In this document: piece by piece, positions 1-8,348 of the stretch
Numbering within the stretch: the stretch's first letter is position 1
Layout: each line of letters begins with the position of its first letter
NCBI RefSeq assembly: GCF_029054785.1
Contig: NZ_JAIDEN010000147.1
Location: 1 to 38,354 of the forward strand
Direction of reading: 5' to 3'
Length of the DNA: 38,354 bases
From: Duncaniella sp.
GTDB lineage: Bacteria > Bacteroidota > Bacteroidia > Bacteroidales > Muribaculaceae
Program-made: the position numbers and the translations under genes
Notes under the pieces: model-generated
What the model saw: the letters and a program-made list of their open reading frames with translations, nothing else
Told to the model about the DNA's origin: nothing
The model's database searches: none

Positions 1-101
1 CGAATTTCAACAATTTAGCAAAAGAGACACCAAGGCTCAGGTAACTTTAAAAATTCTCAAACATGAAATTATTAAAAAGAAAAAATATAATACCGTCGCC
101 T

Positions 102-194
102 GCGAAAGTTTTGGGCGCCTATGGCTCTTCATTTCAGTTACATAGCTCGCTATGCTCCTTCAATTCAGAACCATATCCACCTCAAAACTTTCGC
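102..194. repeat. Long imperfect palindromic element upstream of the PUL
   Basis: The outer arms at 102-113 and 183-194 are perfect 12-bp inverted copies. The inner arms at 121-145 and 150-174 match at about 17 of 25 positions around a 4-nt centre, so almost the whole 93 bp could fold into one hairpin. It lies between the window start and the first PUL gene. It could be a REP/MITE-like repeat, a terminator of an unseen upstream gene, or a leader structure. It has no clear U-run on the plus strand. Confidence 0.6.
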
Positions 195-248
195 TCAGAT
201 TTTAACTATTGTTATTAAACAACCTCTAAACATATATAATCTAAGAAC

Positions 249-2537
249 ATGAACAGTCAAGGATTTGTATCTTCCCGCGCCACCAGAAGTGTAACGGTCA
301 CAGGTGACATCATTGTTATCGGAGGAGGACTGACAGGTGTCTGCTGCGCACTCACGGCAGCCAGACGCGGTGCAAAAGTAGTGTTAGTTCAGGACCGTCC
401 GGTGCTCGGAGGCAATGCTTCAAGCGAAGTTCGTCTGTGGGCCCTCGGCGCGACATCCCACATGGGCAATAACAACCGATGGTCTCGCGAGGGCGGCGTC
501 ATTGATGAGATCATGACCGAGAATGTCTACCGCAACCGCGAGGGCAACCCAGTCATCTTTGACACTGTGCTTCTCGACATGGTAATGCAGGAGCCCAACA
601 TCAAAATGCTTCTCAATACAGTCGTCTATAAAGTCGAAAAAAAATCCGACAGCATGATCGACTTCGTCATAGGATACAACCCTATCAATGAAACCAGCTA
701 CGAGATCAAAGGATGCTTCTTCGCCGATTGTAGCGGCGACGGCCTTGTCAGCTACCTCGCAGGAGCGCCCTACCGCATGGGATCCGAAGACAGCACTGTC
801 TATGGCGAGGGTTTCACTCCCGACAAGGAAACCTACGGCGAACTCCTCGGCCACACCATCCTGTTCTACATGAAAGATACCGGCAAACCGGTCGAATACG
901 TGGCTCCGCAGTTCGCATTGAAAGATGTCGAAAGCCATATCAGCAAGATCCACAATGACGAATATTTCTCCATCCACCATCACGGATGCAAATACTGGTG
1001 GATCGAATATGGCGGCCGCCTCAACACCATACATGACTCCGAAACCATCAAGCATGAACTCTGGAAAGTGGTCTACGGAATCTGGAACTACATCAAAAAC
1101 TCCGGAAAATTCCCCGAAATGTCCACCTACACGCTTGAATGGGTAGGAACCATTCCCGGCAAACGTGAATCACGCCGCATGAAAGGCCTCTACACACTGA
1201 CACAGCAGGACATCATCGAACAGCGCACCCATTATGATGCCGTGTCATGCGGAGGCTGGGCCATTGACCTGCACCCGTCAAACGGCGTCTATGCCGACGG
1301 TCGCGCCTGCAACCAGTGGCACTCAAAAGGGGTCTATCAGATTCCTTACAGATGCTATCTCGGATCAAACATCAGCAATCTGATGTTCGGAGGCCGCATC
1401 ATGAGTTCTTCACACGTGGCCAACGGCTCCACACGCGTGATGTGTACCTCGGCCAGTGGCGGTCAGGCCATCGGCACTGCCCTGGCTCTCTGCGTGGCCA
1501 ACGACCGCATGCCCGCCGACTATGTCAGCAATGATCTCATCACCGAATTGCAACAGGCCCTGCTCGAAAGCGGTCAATACATTCCCGGAGTTGAAATCAA
1601 GGATAACAGCAATCTGCTTCACTCGGCCAAAGTGAGCGCAAGCAGCGAATATCTCTTCAACGGCTACGCCCACAACGGCTCCTTCCGCCGCCTCAGATTC
1701 TCCACCGCCGCTCTCTTTCCGGTCAAAGGCGCGATGCCTGAGATCAAACTTCAGGTCAAGGCTGAGGAAGCAACCGAACTCAACGTTGAACTCCGCTGCG
1801 CCTCACGGGACAAAGGCTACACTCCTGACCGCATCATCGAGCGTGTCAGCCTTCCGCTGAAACAGGGATTGCAGACTGTCACAGTCGGCTTCTCCTCCGA
1901 ATTTGACCATAGTCAATACGTATTTGTCTGCTTTATGGCAAATGACAAGGTACTGCTCGGTGAAAGCGACGATCTTGTCAGCGGCACCACCACCGTACTG
2001 AACCAGATCAATCTTGCAGTCTCGAACTATGGCCGTCAGGATCCGCCTGAGAACATCGGCATTGAAAGTTTTGAATTCTGGTGTCCGCTCAGACGTCCCG
2101 AAAGCAAAAACATAGCATTCTCGCTCGAACCGTCACAGCCGATTTTCTCTCTTGACCTCATGGCAAACAGCCATACCCGTCCGGTCGGTGCGACAAACGC
2201 CTGGGCAGCCTCGCCTGACGACAACGCGCCGGAACTGAAAGTAGAATGGCCTGAAGAAAAAACGATCCGCGAACTCAGACTCTTCTTCGACACTGACTTC
2301 GACCATGCGATGGAGACTGTCCAGATGGGCCATTCTGAAAGTGTCATGCCCTACTGCATACGCCACTATGAGATTTCAGACGACCAAGGCAACACAGTTG
2401 CAAAATCCGACAACAACTATCAGGCGATCAACCATATCACTTTCGAAAAACCGGTAAAGACCTCACGCCTTCACATCCGCATGTCGGCTCCCGCCCATCG
2501 GATTCCGCCGGCATTGTTCCACCTTATAATAAAATAA
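249..2537 (+). CDS. FAD-dependent oxidoreductase (FAD_oxidored family), first gene of the PUL
   Basis: This 762-residue protein opens with a Rossmann dinucleotide-binding motif (GGGLTG, residues 25-30), an acidic/basic end of the second strand, and the LGGNASSEVR segment typical of the FAD_oxidored (PF12831) proteins found in Bacteroidota glycan loci. The C-terminal third, from about residue 470, reads as beta-sandwich-like and may bind carbohydrate or be structural. There is no signal peptide or lipobox, so the enzyme is predicted to be cytoplasmic, unlike the other enzymes of the cluster. It is 36 bp upstream of susC on the same strand and probably in the same transcript. The substrate is unknown; oxidation of a sugar or uronate released by the PUL is inference. 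The ATG at 249 is used because the Rossmann fold starts about 20 residues later. Confidence 0.85.
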   Translation: MNSQGFVSSRATRSVTVTGDIIVIGGGLTGVCCALTAARRGAKVVLVQDRPVLGGNASSEVRLWALGATSHMGNNNRWSREGGVIDEIMTENVYRNREGNPVIFDTVLLDMVMQEPNIKMLLNTVVYKVEKKSDSMIDFVIGYNPINETSYEIKGCFFADCSGDGLVSYLAGAPYRMGSEDSTVYGEGFTPDKETYGELLGHTILFYMKDTGKPVEYVAPQFALKDVESHISKIHNDEYFSIHHHGCKYWWIEYGGRLNTIHDSETIKHELWKVVYGIWNYIKNSGKFPEMSTYTLEWVGTIPGKRESRRMKGLYTLTQQDIIEQRTHYDAVSCGGWAIDLHPSNGVYADGRACNQWHSKGVYQIPYRCYLGSNISNLMFGGRIMSSSHVANGSTRVMCTSASGGQAIGTALALCVANDRMPADYVSNDLITELQQALLESGQYIPGVEIKDNSNLLHSAKVSASSEYLFNGYAHNGSFRRLRFSTAALFPVKGAMPEIKLQVKAEEATELNVELRCASRDKGYTPDRIIERVSLPLKQGLQTVTVGFSSEFDHSQYVFVCFMANDKVLLGESDDLVSGTTTVLNQINLAVSNYGRQDPPENIGIESFEFWCPLRRPESKNIAFSLEPSQPIFSLDLMANSHTRPVGATNAWAASPDDNAPELKVEWPEEKTIRELRLFFDTDFDHAMETVQMGHSESVMPYCIRHYEISDDQGNTVAKSDNNYQAINHITFEKPVKTSRLHIRMSAPAHRIPPALFHLIIK

Positions 2538-2573
2538 GAGTTTGCACAACAAGCTCCAATCATACGCCTCAAT

Positions 2574-5500
2574 ATGGAATTTATCAATCTTAAATCTAAA
2601 AATGCCATGCGAGCCATCGTGACATTAATTTCCATCATAGCCGTGATGCTGGGCGGAAGTTTCTCTATCCACGCACAGAAATCTTCTGTCCACATCAAAG
2701 GCTTTGTAGTCGACTTCGACAACGGCGAGCCTGTCATCGGTGCAACCGTTGTGATCGCCGGACAGCCCGGCGGCTGGATCACGGATGTCAACGGAGAGTT
2801 TGACATTACCTCACCCAAGTCCGAGGCTTCGGTAGAAATCCGTTCCATCGGCTACGAACCCCTGACCGTCACCGTTTCTTCAAAAAAACGCAACAACATC
2901 CGCTTGCGCCCCGCAGCCATGATGCTTAACGAAGTTGTAGCCGTGGGCTACGGCACCACGACACGCAAGGATGTCACCGGCGCAGTCTCCAAAGTCAACG
3001 TCAAGGACATGCAGAAAGCTCCTGTCTCGAACTTCGAGGAAGCCCTGGCAGGACGTGTGGCCGGCGTGCAGTCGACAAGCAGCGACGGACAGCCCGGCAG
3101 CGAACTCAACATCGTCATCCGCGGCAACAACTCCGTCACCCAGAGCAATGCCCCACTCTATGTTGTCGACGGTTTTCCGCTTGAAACCTCTGTCGGCAAT
3201 GTCTTGAACCCGGAAGAAATCGAGTCAATGGAAATTCTCAAGGATGCCTCGGCGACCGCCATCTATGGTGCGCGCGGTGCCAACGGTGTCATACTCATCA
3301 CCACCAAGAAAGGCAAAGTCGGACGTCCTGTTGTCACATACAATGTCTGGATGGGTGTGCAGAACGCCATCAAGAAGCAGGAAATGCTCGATCCCTATGA
3401 ATTCGTGCGCTATCAGCTCGATGTCAACCCGACTCTCTACACCTCAATGTACCTCGGCAGCGAGAAAACCCTTGAGGACTACCGCAACGAGCGTGGCATC
3501 AACTGGCAGGACAAAGTGCTTCGGTCTGCCTTCGTGATGAACCACAACATCTCAATCCGCGGAGGTTCCGAGGCAACCCGCTATTCAATCTCAGGAAGCG
3601 CGGTCCATCAGGACGGTGTGATTGACAACAGCGGCTACCGCAAATATCAGGGCCGACTCAATCTTGAACACAATATCAGCAGCAAAGTCAAGATCGGCCT
3701 CAACCTGAACTACACCTACAACAAAAAATTCGGAACAATCGCCGCCGAACAGAACAGCTCGCCGACAGCCAGCATCATGTACAGCATGTGGGGCTACCGC
3801 CCTGTCGGTTCGCTCTGGCAGGAAGATCTGATGAATGATCTCTATGACGATTCACTGGATCCGACACGTGACTTCCGCATCAACCCGGTCATGGCTGTTA
3901 AGAACGAGTATAACCCGACTTATACCTACAACTTCATCTCGAACGCCTACCTGCAATACAAGATTCTCCCGAATCTTCTGCTGCGCATTTCCGGCGGCTA
4001 TAACAAGATCGACCAGCGCCGTGAGATCTTCAACAATTCAAGCTCCCGTCTGGGCCATCCGCGCACAAACGAAAAAGTCAACGGCAGCCTGACCCATTAC
4101 GAACGCACCAATTTCCTCAACGAAAACACTCTGACCTACATTTTCAAACTCAAAAAAGGCCACAATCTCAAAGTGCTCGGAGGTTTCACCCTTCAGGATG
4201 CAGAATATTTCTCCGACGGCTTCACCTCGATCAACATCCCCAATGAAGAACTCGGCATCGCCGGACTGGACGAAGGTACGGTCACAAAATCTCCCGTCAC
4301 AAAAACCGGCAACGCACTGATGTCATATCTCGCGCGTGTCGACTACAACTATAAGTCACGCTATATGGTGACCGTATCCTACCGAGCCGACGGCAGCTCG
4401 AAATTCCCCAAAGACAACCGCTGGGCCTCATTCCCCTCCACCGCTCTGGCCTGGGGCTTCGGACAGGAACAGTTCATGAAAAACCTGACATGGCTGACTT
4501 CCGGCAAACTCCGTTTCGGTGTCGGCACGACAGGCAACAACCGCGTGAGCGATTATGCGTCCCTGACAAGCCTCGTGATCTCTCCGACAACAGGCTATTC
4601 CGTCAACAATTCCCCTCTGAAAGGTGTAGTCCCCTCTTCCTTAGGCAATGCCGACCTGAAATGGGAAACGACCGTACAGTATAACGCAGGTCTTGACCTG
4701 AGCTTCCTCTCCGAGCGCATCAATTTCACAGCTGACTATTACTACAAGCGCACGAAAGATCTCCTTCTGAAAGCCACTCTCGCGCCGTCAATGGGATTCC
4801 TCAGCGCCTACAAGAATGTCGGCAGCGTCTCAAACAGCGGTATCGAACTTACGCTCAACACCGTCAACATCAAAACCCGCGACTTCACCTGGGACTCGAA
4901 TTTCAACATCTCCTTCAACCGCAACAAAGTCCTGTCGCTCAACGAAGACGAGCCGTCGCTTGCAACCCGTGTCACCTGGGGCAACTTCAATAACGCCTAT
5001 CCCTACATAGCAATCCCCGGACAGCCGATCGCCATGTTCTACGGCTATCTTTTCGACGGCATCTACCAGTATGACGATTTCGACAAAGTCGGCAACACCT
5101 ATGTGCTCAAAAAAGGTATTCCTAACAACGGAAACGACCGAAACAACATCCAGCCTGGCGACATCCGCTACCGCGACATAAACGGCGACGGCTGTGTCGA
5201 CAGCTATGACCTCACCATCATCGGCAACCCGAATCCAAAGTTCATCGGCGGTTTCACCAATAACTTCCGCTACAAAGACTTTGACCTCTCGCTCTTCCTC
5301 CAGTTCTCTTACGGCGGCCAGATCATGAACGCCAACCGCATCGAGTTTGAAGGCGGAGACCCGACTACGCGCACATCGCTCAACATGTTCAGCAGCGTCA
5401 AAAACCGCTGGACACCAGAGAACCCCTCCAACAAACTTTTCCGCGTCGGCGGACAGGGTCCGACTGCCTACTCGAACCGCACAATCGAAGACGGCTCATA

Positions 5501-5735
5501 TCTGCGCCTGAAAACCGTCACTCTCGGCTACACGCTGCCCGCAGCCATCACCAAACGGGCCGGGATCAACAGCCTCAGAGTCTATACCGCTGCTCAGAAT
5601 CTGCTGACATGGACCGGCTATTCGGGCATTGACCCCGAAGTGTCGACCTATGACACCGCATTGACCCCATCTTTCGACTGGTCGCCATATCCACGTGCGA
5701 AAACACTCACTTTCGGACTGGAAATCGGCTTCTAA
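2574..5735 (+). CDS. SusC/RagA-family TonB-dependent outer-membrane transporter
   Basis: This 1053-residue protein has a hydrophobic signal segment ending near HAQ (residue 35). A carboxypeptidase-regulatory-like beta-sandwich follows (about 38-115, with GEPVIGATV and DVNGEF motifs). The TonB plug has the family signatures NEVVAVGYGT, VAGVQ, NIVIRGNNS and PLYVVDGFP (about 115-230). A large 22-strand-type barrel ends in a C-terminal Phe. SusC proteins import oligosaccharides across the outer membrane with TonB energy. The SusD partner starts 48 bp downstream, as expected for a SusCD pair. The start used gives a slightly long n-region; Met12 is an alternative start that leaves a compact signal peptide. 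No frameshift or internal stop is present. Confidence 0.98.
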   Translation: MEFINLKSKNAMRAIVTLISIIAVMLGGSFSIHAQKSSVHIKGFVVDFDNGEPVIGATVVIAGQPGGWITDVNGEFDITSPKSEASVEIRSIGYEPLTVTVSSKKRNNIRLRPAAMMLNEVVAVGYGTTTRKDVTGAVSKVNVKDMQKAPVSNFEEALAGRVAGVQSTSSDGQPGSELNIVIRGNNSVTQSNAPLYVVDGFPLETSVGNVLNPEEIESMEILKDASATAIYGARGANGVILITTKKGKVGRPVVTYNVWMGVQNAIKKQEMLDPYEFVRYQLDVNPTLYTSMYLGSEKTLEDYRNERGINWQDKVLRSAFVMNHNISIRGGSEATRYSISGSAVHQDGVIDNSGYRKYQGRLNLEHNISSKVKIGLNLNYTYNKKFGTIAAEQNSSPTASIMYSMWGYRPVGSLWQEDLMNDLYDDSLDPTRDFRINPVMAVKNEYNPTYTYNFISNAYLQYKILPNLLLRISGGYNKIDQRREIFNNSSSRLGHPRTNEKVNGSLTHYERTNFLNENTLTYIFKLKKGHNLKVLGGFTLQDAEYFSDGFTSINIPNEELGIAGLDEGTVTKSPVTKTGNALMSYLARVDYNYKSRYMVTVSYRADGSSKFPKDNRWASFPSTALAWGFGQEQFMKNLTWLTSGKLRFGVGTTGNNRVSDYASLTSLVISPTTGYSVNNSPLKGVVPSSLGNADLKWETTVQYNAGLDLSFLSERINFTADYYYKRTKDLLLKATLAPSMGFLSAYKNVGSVSNSGIELTLNTVNIKTRDFTWDSNFNISFNRNKVLSLNEDEPSLATRVTWGNFNNAYPYIAIPGQPIAMFYGYLFDGIYQYDDFDKVGNTYVLKKGIPNNGNDRNNIQPGDIRYRDINGDGCVDSYDLTIIGNPNPKFIGGFTNNFRYKDFDLSLFLQFSYGGQIMNANRIEFEGGDPTTRTSLNMFSSVKNRWTPENPSNKLFRVGGQGPTAYSNRTIEDGSYLRLKTVTLGYTLPAAITKRAGINSLRVYTAAQNLLTWTGYSGIDPEVSTYDTALTPSFDWSPYPRAKTLTFGLEIGF

Positions 5736-5783
5736 GTCACGAGCCAATGTAATCGACAACTATCCAAAACAGCAACATCCATT

Positions 5784-7352
5784 ATGAAAAAATATATATC
5801 AGCCGTAGCAATCGCCGCAACTCTGCTGTGCTCCTCATGCTCGGACTTCCTTGACAAAGATCCGGACTTTCTGTCACCGGAAAACTCCTACCGCACACCC
5901 GAACAGATCCAGTCGGCCCTCAACGGTGTCTACAACCGTCTCATCGACCCCAACGGCCGCATGTACAGCAAAGGCCTCTATTCCTATTTCGCCATCAGCG
6001 ACGAAGCGTTTTATAAAAACATCTCGATCAACAACATCCGCGTCATGCAGTTCGATGCGGGCCACCTCGACATCGGACGTTTCTGGGAAGTGCTCTACGA
6101 AGGTGTCAGCCGTGCGAACTATCTGATCGCCTACGTTGATGATTCGAAACTCGACACCCGCGAAAAACGCGCCATGAAAGGCGAAGCCCTCTTTCTGCGC
6201 GGCTACTATTACTATCTGCTGACTTCCTATTTCGGCGAAGTGCCTCTGAAACTGACTCCTACCCTCTCGCCCAACGAGAAACCGCTGAAAAAGTCATCGC
6301 TTTCAGAAATCTATGCCGCAATTGTCAAAGACATGCAGGATGCCGAGGAGATGGTTCTTGACATCGACGAACTCGGAAGCAACGAGCGCGTATCAAAAAC
6401 CGCTGTACAGGCTGTGCTCGCCAGGGTTTTCCTCAAGATGGCCGGCGAGCCCCTGAATGACAGTTCTCGCTATACCGACGCTTTGGCCTATGCTGACAAA
6501 GTGATCGAGTCAGGCCATCACGAACTGAATCCGGACTATCAGCAGATCTTCATCAACCACAGCCAGGACATCAACGACCTGAAAGAGTGCATCTGGGAAG
6601 TCGGCATGTATGGCAACAAGATCGGCACCGAAGATCTCGCCGGCAGTGTCGGTGTTGAAAACGGAATCCTCTGCCGCGATCCAAATATCGGTTATTCCGG
6701 AGGTGCGATGCAAGTGACCAAGCGCCTCTACGATGCTTTTGAGGAAGGCGACCTCCGCCGCGACTGGAACATCGCCCCATACTGCTACAACACCGATGAT
6801 GCCGGAGTGACTACACGCAAATACTACACTGCCTCCCAGATCTACAACCGCAATCCGGGCAAATGGCGTCGCGAATATGAAATCGGAGAGAAAGCCCAGC
6901 TCTACAATTCGACCAACTTTCCGATCATCCGTTACAGCGATGTGCTGCTTATGAAAGCCGAGGCGATCAATGCCGTGAACCACGGTCCTAATGCCGAAGC
7001 CTACGAAGCGATCAATCAGGTTCGCCGCCGAGGCTGGGGCCTGAATGTCAACGAGCCGTCTGCCGCATGCGATCTGAGCGGACTCTCCGGCGAGGAAGAT
7101 TTTCTCCAGGCCATACAGCAGGAACGCTTCCGCGAATTCTGCTTTGAGGGAATGCGCAAGCTCGACCTCATCCGCTGGGGAATATATGTCGACACCATGA
7201 ACGAATACGGACGCGAAGCTGCCGCCGACGGAGGTTCCTTTGCCTATGCCGGCAATTCGGGGCTGAACGTTACAGCCCGCAACGTCCTGTTTCCGATCCC
7301 GAACACAGAGCTGACCGTCAACAAGCTCATGACTCAGAATCCCGGATGGTAA
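5784..7352 (+). CDS. SusD/RagB-family glycan-binding outer-membrane lipoprotein
   Basis: This 522-residue protein is the lid partner of the SusC barrel. A type II signal peptide ends in LCSSC (lipidated Cys19), followed by SDFLDKDPD, an acidic stretch typical of Bacteroidota surface-exported lipoproteins. The body has the SusD alpha-helical TPR pattern, the ALFLRGYYYYLL segment, a conserved AYEAINQVRRR helix, and the C-terminal FREFCFEGMRKLDLIRWG signature. The length is normal for the family. It should sit on the cell surface and bind the target glycan. Sequence alone does not identify the ligand. Confidence 0.98.
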   Translation: MKKYISAVAIAATLLCSSCSDFLDKDPDFLSPENSYRTPEQIQSALNGVYNRLIDPNGRMYSKGLYSYFAISDEAFYKNISINNIRVMQFDAGHLDIGRFWEVLYEGVSRANYLIAYVDDSKLDTREKRAMKGEALFLRGYYYYLLTSYFGEVPLKLTPTLSPNEKPLKKSSLSEIYAAIVKDMQDAEEMVLDIDELGSNERVSKTAVQAVLARVFLKMAGEPLNDSSRYTDALAYADKVIESGHHELNPDYQQIFINHSQDINDLKECIWEVGMYGNKIGTEDLAGSVGVENGILCRDPNIGYSGGAMQVTKRLYDAFEEGDLRRDWNIAPYCYNTDDAGVTTRKYYTASQIYNRNPGKWRREYEIGEKAQLYNSTNFPIIRYSDVLLMKAEAINAVNHGPNAEAYEAINQVRRRGWGLNVNEPSAACDLSGLSGEEDFLQAIQQERFREFCFEGMRKLDLIRWGIYVDTMNEYGREAAADGGSFAYAGNSGLNVTARNVLFPIPNTELTVNKLMTQNPGW

Positions 7353-7397
7353 ACCGTCTGTTTTTCAAAAAAATCTGCAAATCCAAGATCTCAAATC

Positions 7398-8288
7398 ATG
7401 AAACTCCAGAAATATATTTTTGCAAGCCTGATCGCCCTTGGCATTTCATCATGCTCCCAGGATGCGCCTGACGCCCGACTCTCCGTCACACCTGACAAAA
7501 CCGAGGTGAAGGCCGGCGAAGCTGTCAACTTCCACATCAGCGGCAAAGCCGACAACATCGTGTTCTATTCAGGCGAAAGCGGCCATGAATATGATCTCCG
7601 TGACCGCGAATATGCCGACAATGACCTGATTGTCGACTTCGTGTCCTATACTGACTATCTCACCTATGTTCATCCGAATCTTCAGATCCTGATCAGCAGT
7701 GATTTCAACGGCATATATGACGCTGAAAATCTCGCGCAGGCCACATGGACCGATGTGACAGACCAGTTCCAGATGCCTGCTGAAACCGGTAAGAACACTC
7801 CTTCAGGTGAAATCAATCTCAAAAAGTTTGTTAGCGGTGACAATGACGCTCTGTTCTACATCGCTTTCCGCTATTTCGACCTTGACGGAGTGGCTCTGCG
7901 CAACCGGTGGGTAATCCGCAGCATGAACATCCGGAAAGTTTCGCCGGAAGGCCAGTCGACTCTCCTTGCCGACATCAAGACCGCAGGATGGCAGAACGTG
8001 ACCGTTTCAGGTTCTGCAAAATGGACTCTCCCAGGCACCCAGCTTCTGGCGACAGGTAATGTAAATACAAATGACAAAGACATCTGGGCCGTTTCCAAAG
8101 GCTACAACCTCCGCTCGGCAGAAGCCTCAACAGGTGTGGTTCTGAAAAACATCAGCACGGTGGTCAGCGACTATCAGCACACCTACACAACTCCCGGCAC
8201 CTACGAGGCAGTCTTTGCAAGTTCTTCCGTCTGGTACAACAGCAGCAGTCACTCAACAACAAGAGTTAAAGTGACCGTAACTGAATAA
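7398..8288 (+). CDS. DUF5017 surface lipoprotein (putative SusE/F-like glycan-binding protein)
   Basis: This 296-residue protein has a short type II signal peptide ending GISSC. A PKD/Ig-like strand pattern follows (VTPDKTEVKAGEAVNFHISG), then the DUF5017 signatures IVFYSGESGHEYDLRDREY, SSDFNGIYDAENL, ATWTDVTDQF and LFYIAFRY. DUF5017 proteins normally follow susCD and are thought to be surface glycan-binding accessories. The gene starts 45 bp after susD. The following intergenic hairpin at 8290-8309 separates this transport/binding block from the enzyme block. No catalytic motif is visible. Confidence 0.87.
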   Translation: MKLQKYIFASLIALGISSCSQDAPDARLSVTPDKTEVKAGEAVNFHISGKADNIVFYSGESGHEYDLRDREYADNDLIVDFVSYTDYLTYVHPNLQILISSDFNGIYDAENLAQATWTDVTDQFQMPAETGKNTPSGEINLKKFVSGDNDALFYIAFRYFDLDGVALRNRWVIRSMNIRKVSPEGQSTLLADIKTAGWQNVTVSGSAKWTLPGTQLLATGNVNTNDKDIWAVSKGYNLRSAEASTGVVLKNISTVVSDYQHTYTTPGTYEAVFASSSVWYNSSSHSTTRVKVTVTE

Positions 8289-8289
8289 A

Positions 8290-8309
8290 AGGTTGTTTAA
8301 AAACAACCT
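8290..8309. repeat. Perfect inverted repeat between the binding and enzyme blocks of the PUL
   Basis: AGGTTGTTT at 8290-8298 and AAACAACCT at 8301-8309 form a perfect 9-bp inverted repeat directly after the DUF5017 stop codon. No U-run follows on the plus strand, so a strong terminator reading through the PUL is unlikely. An mRNA processing or stabilising hairpin is a better inference. Half copies of the same motif occur at 215-230 and 29850-29860. Confidence 0.6.
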
Positions 8310-8348
8310 CTAAGTCATCCATTCGAACATCTACCCCCACTGACACTA

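Noticed and set aside
2..145. Open plus-strand frame at the left edge that could be the end of an upstream gene
   Set aside because: It runs into the palindrome and stops there. The peptide is Lys-rich and matches no family I recognise, so it cannot be told from chance.
420..1055. Minus-strand open frame of 211 codons
   Set aside because: Fully antisense to the FAD oxidoreductase, composition typical of a shadow frame, no domain.
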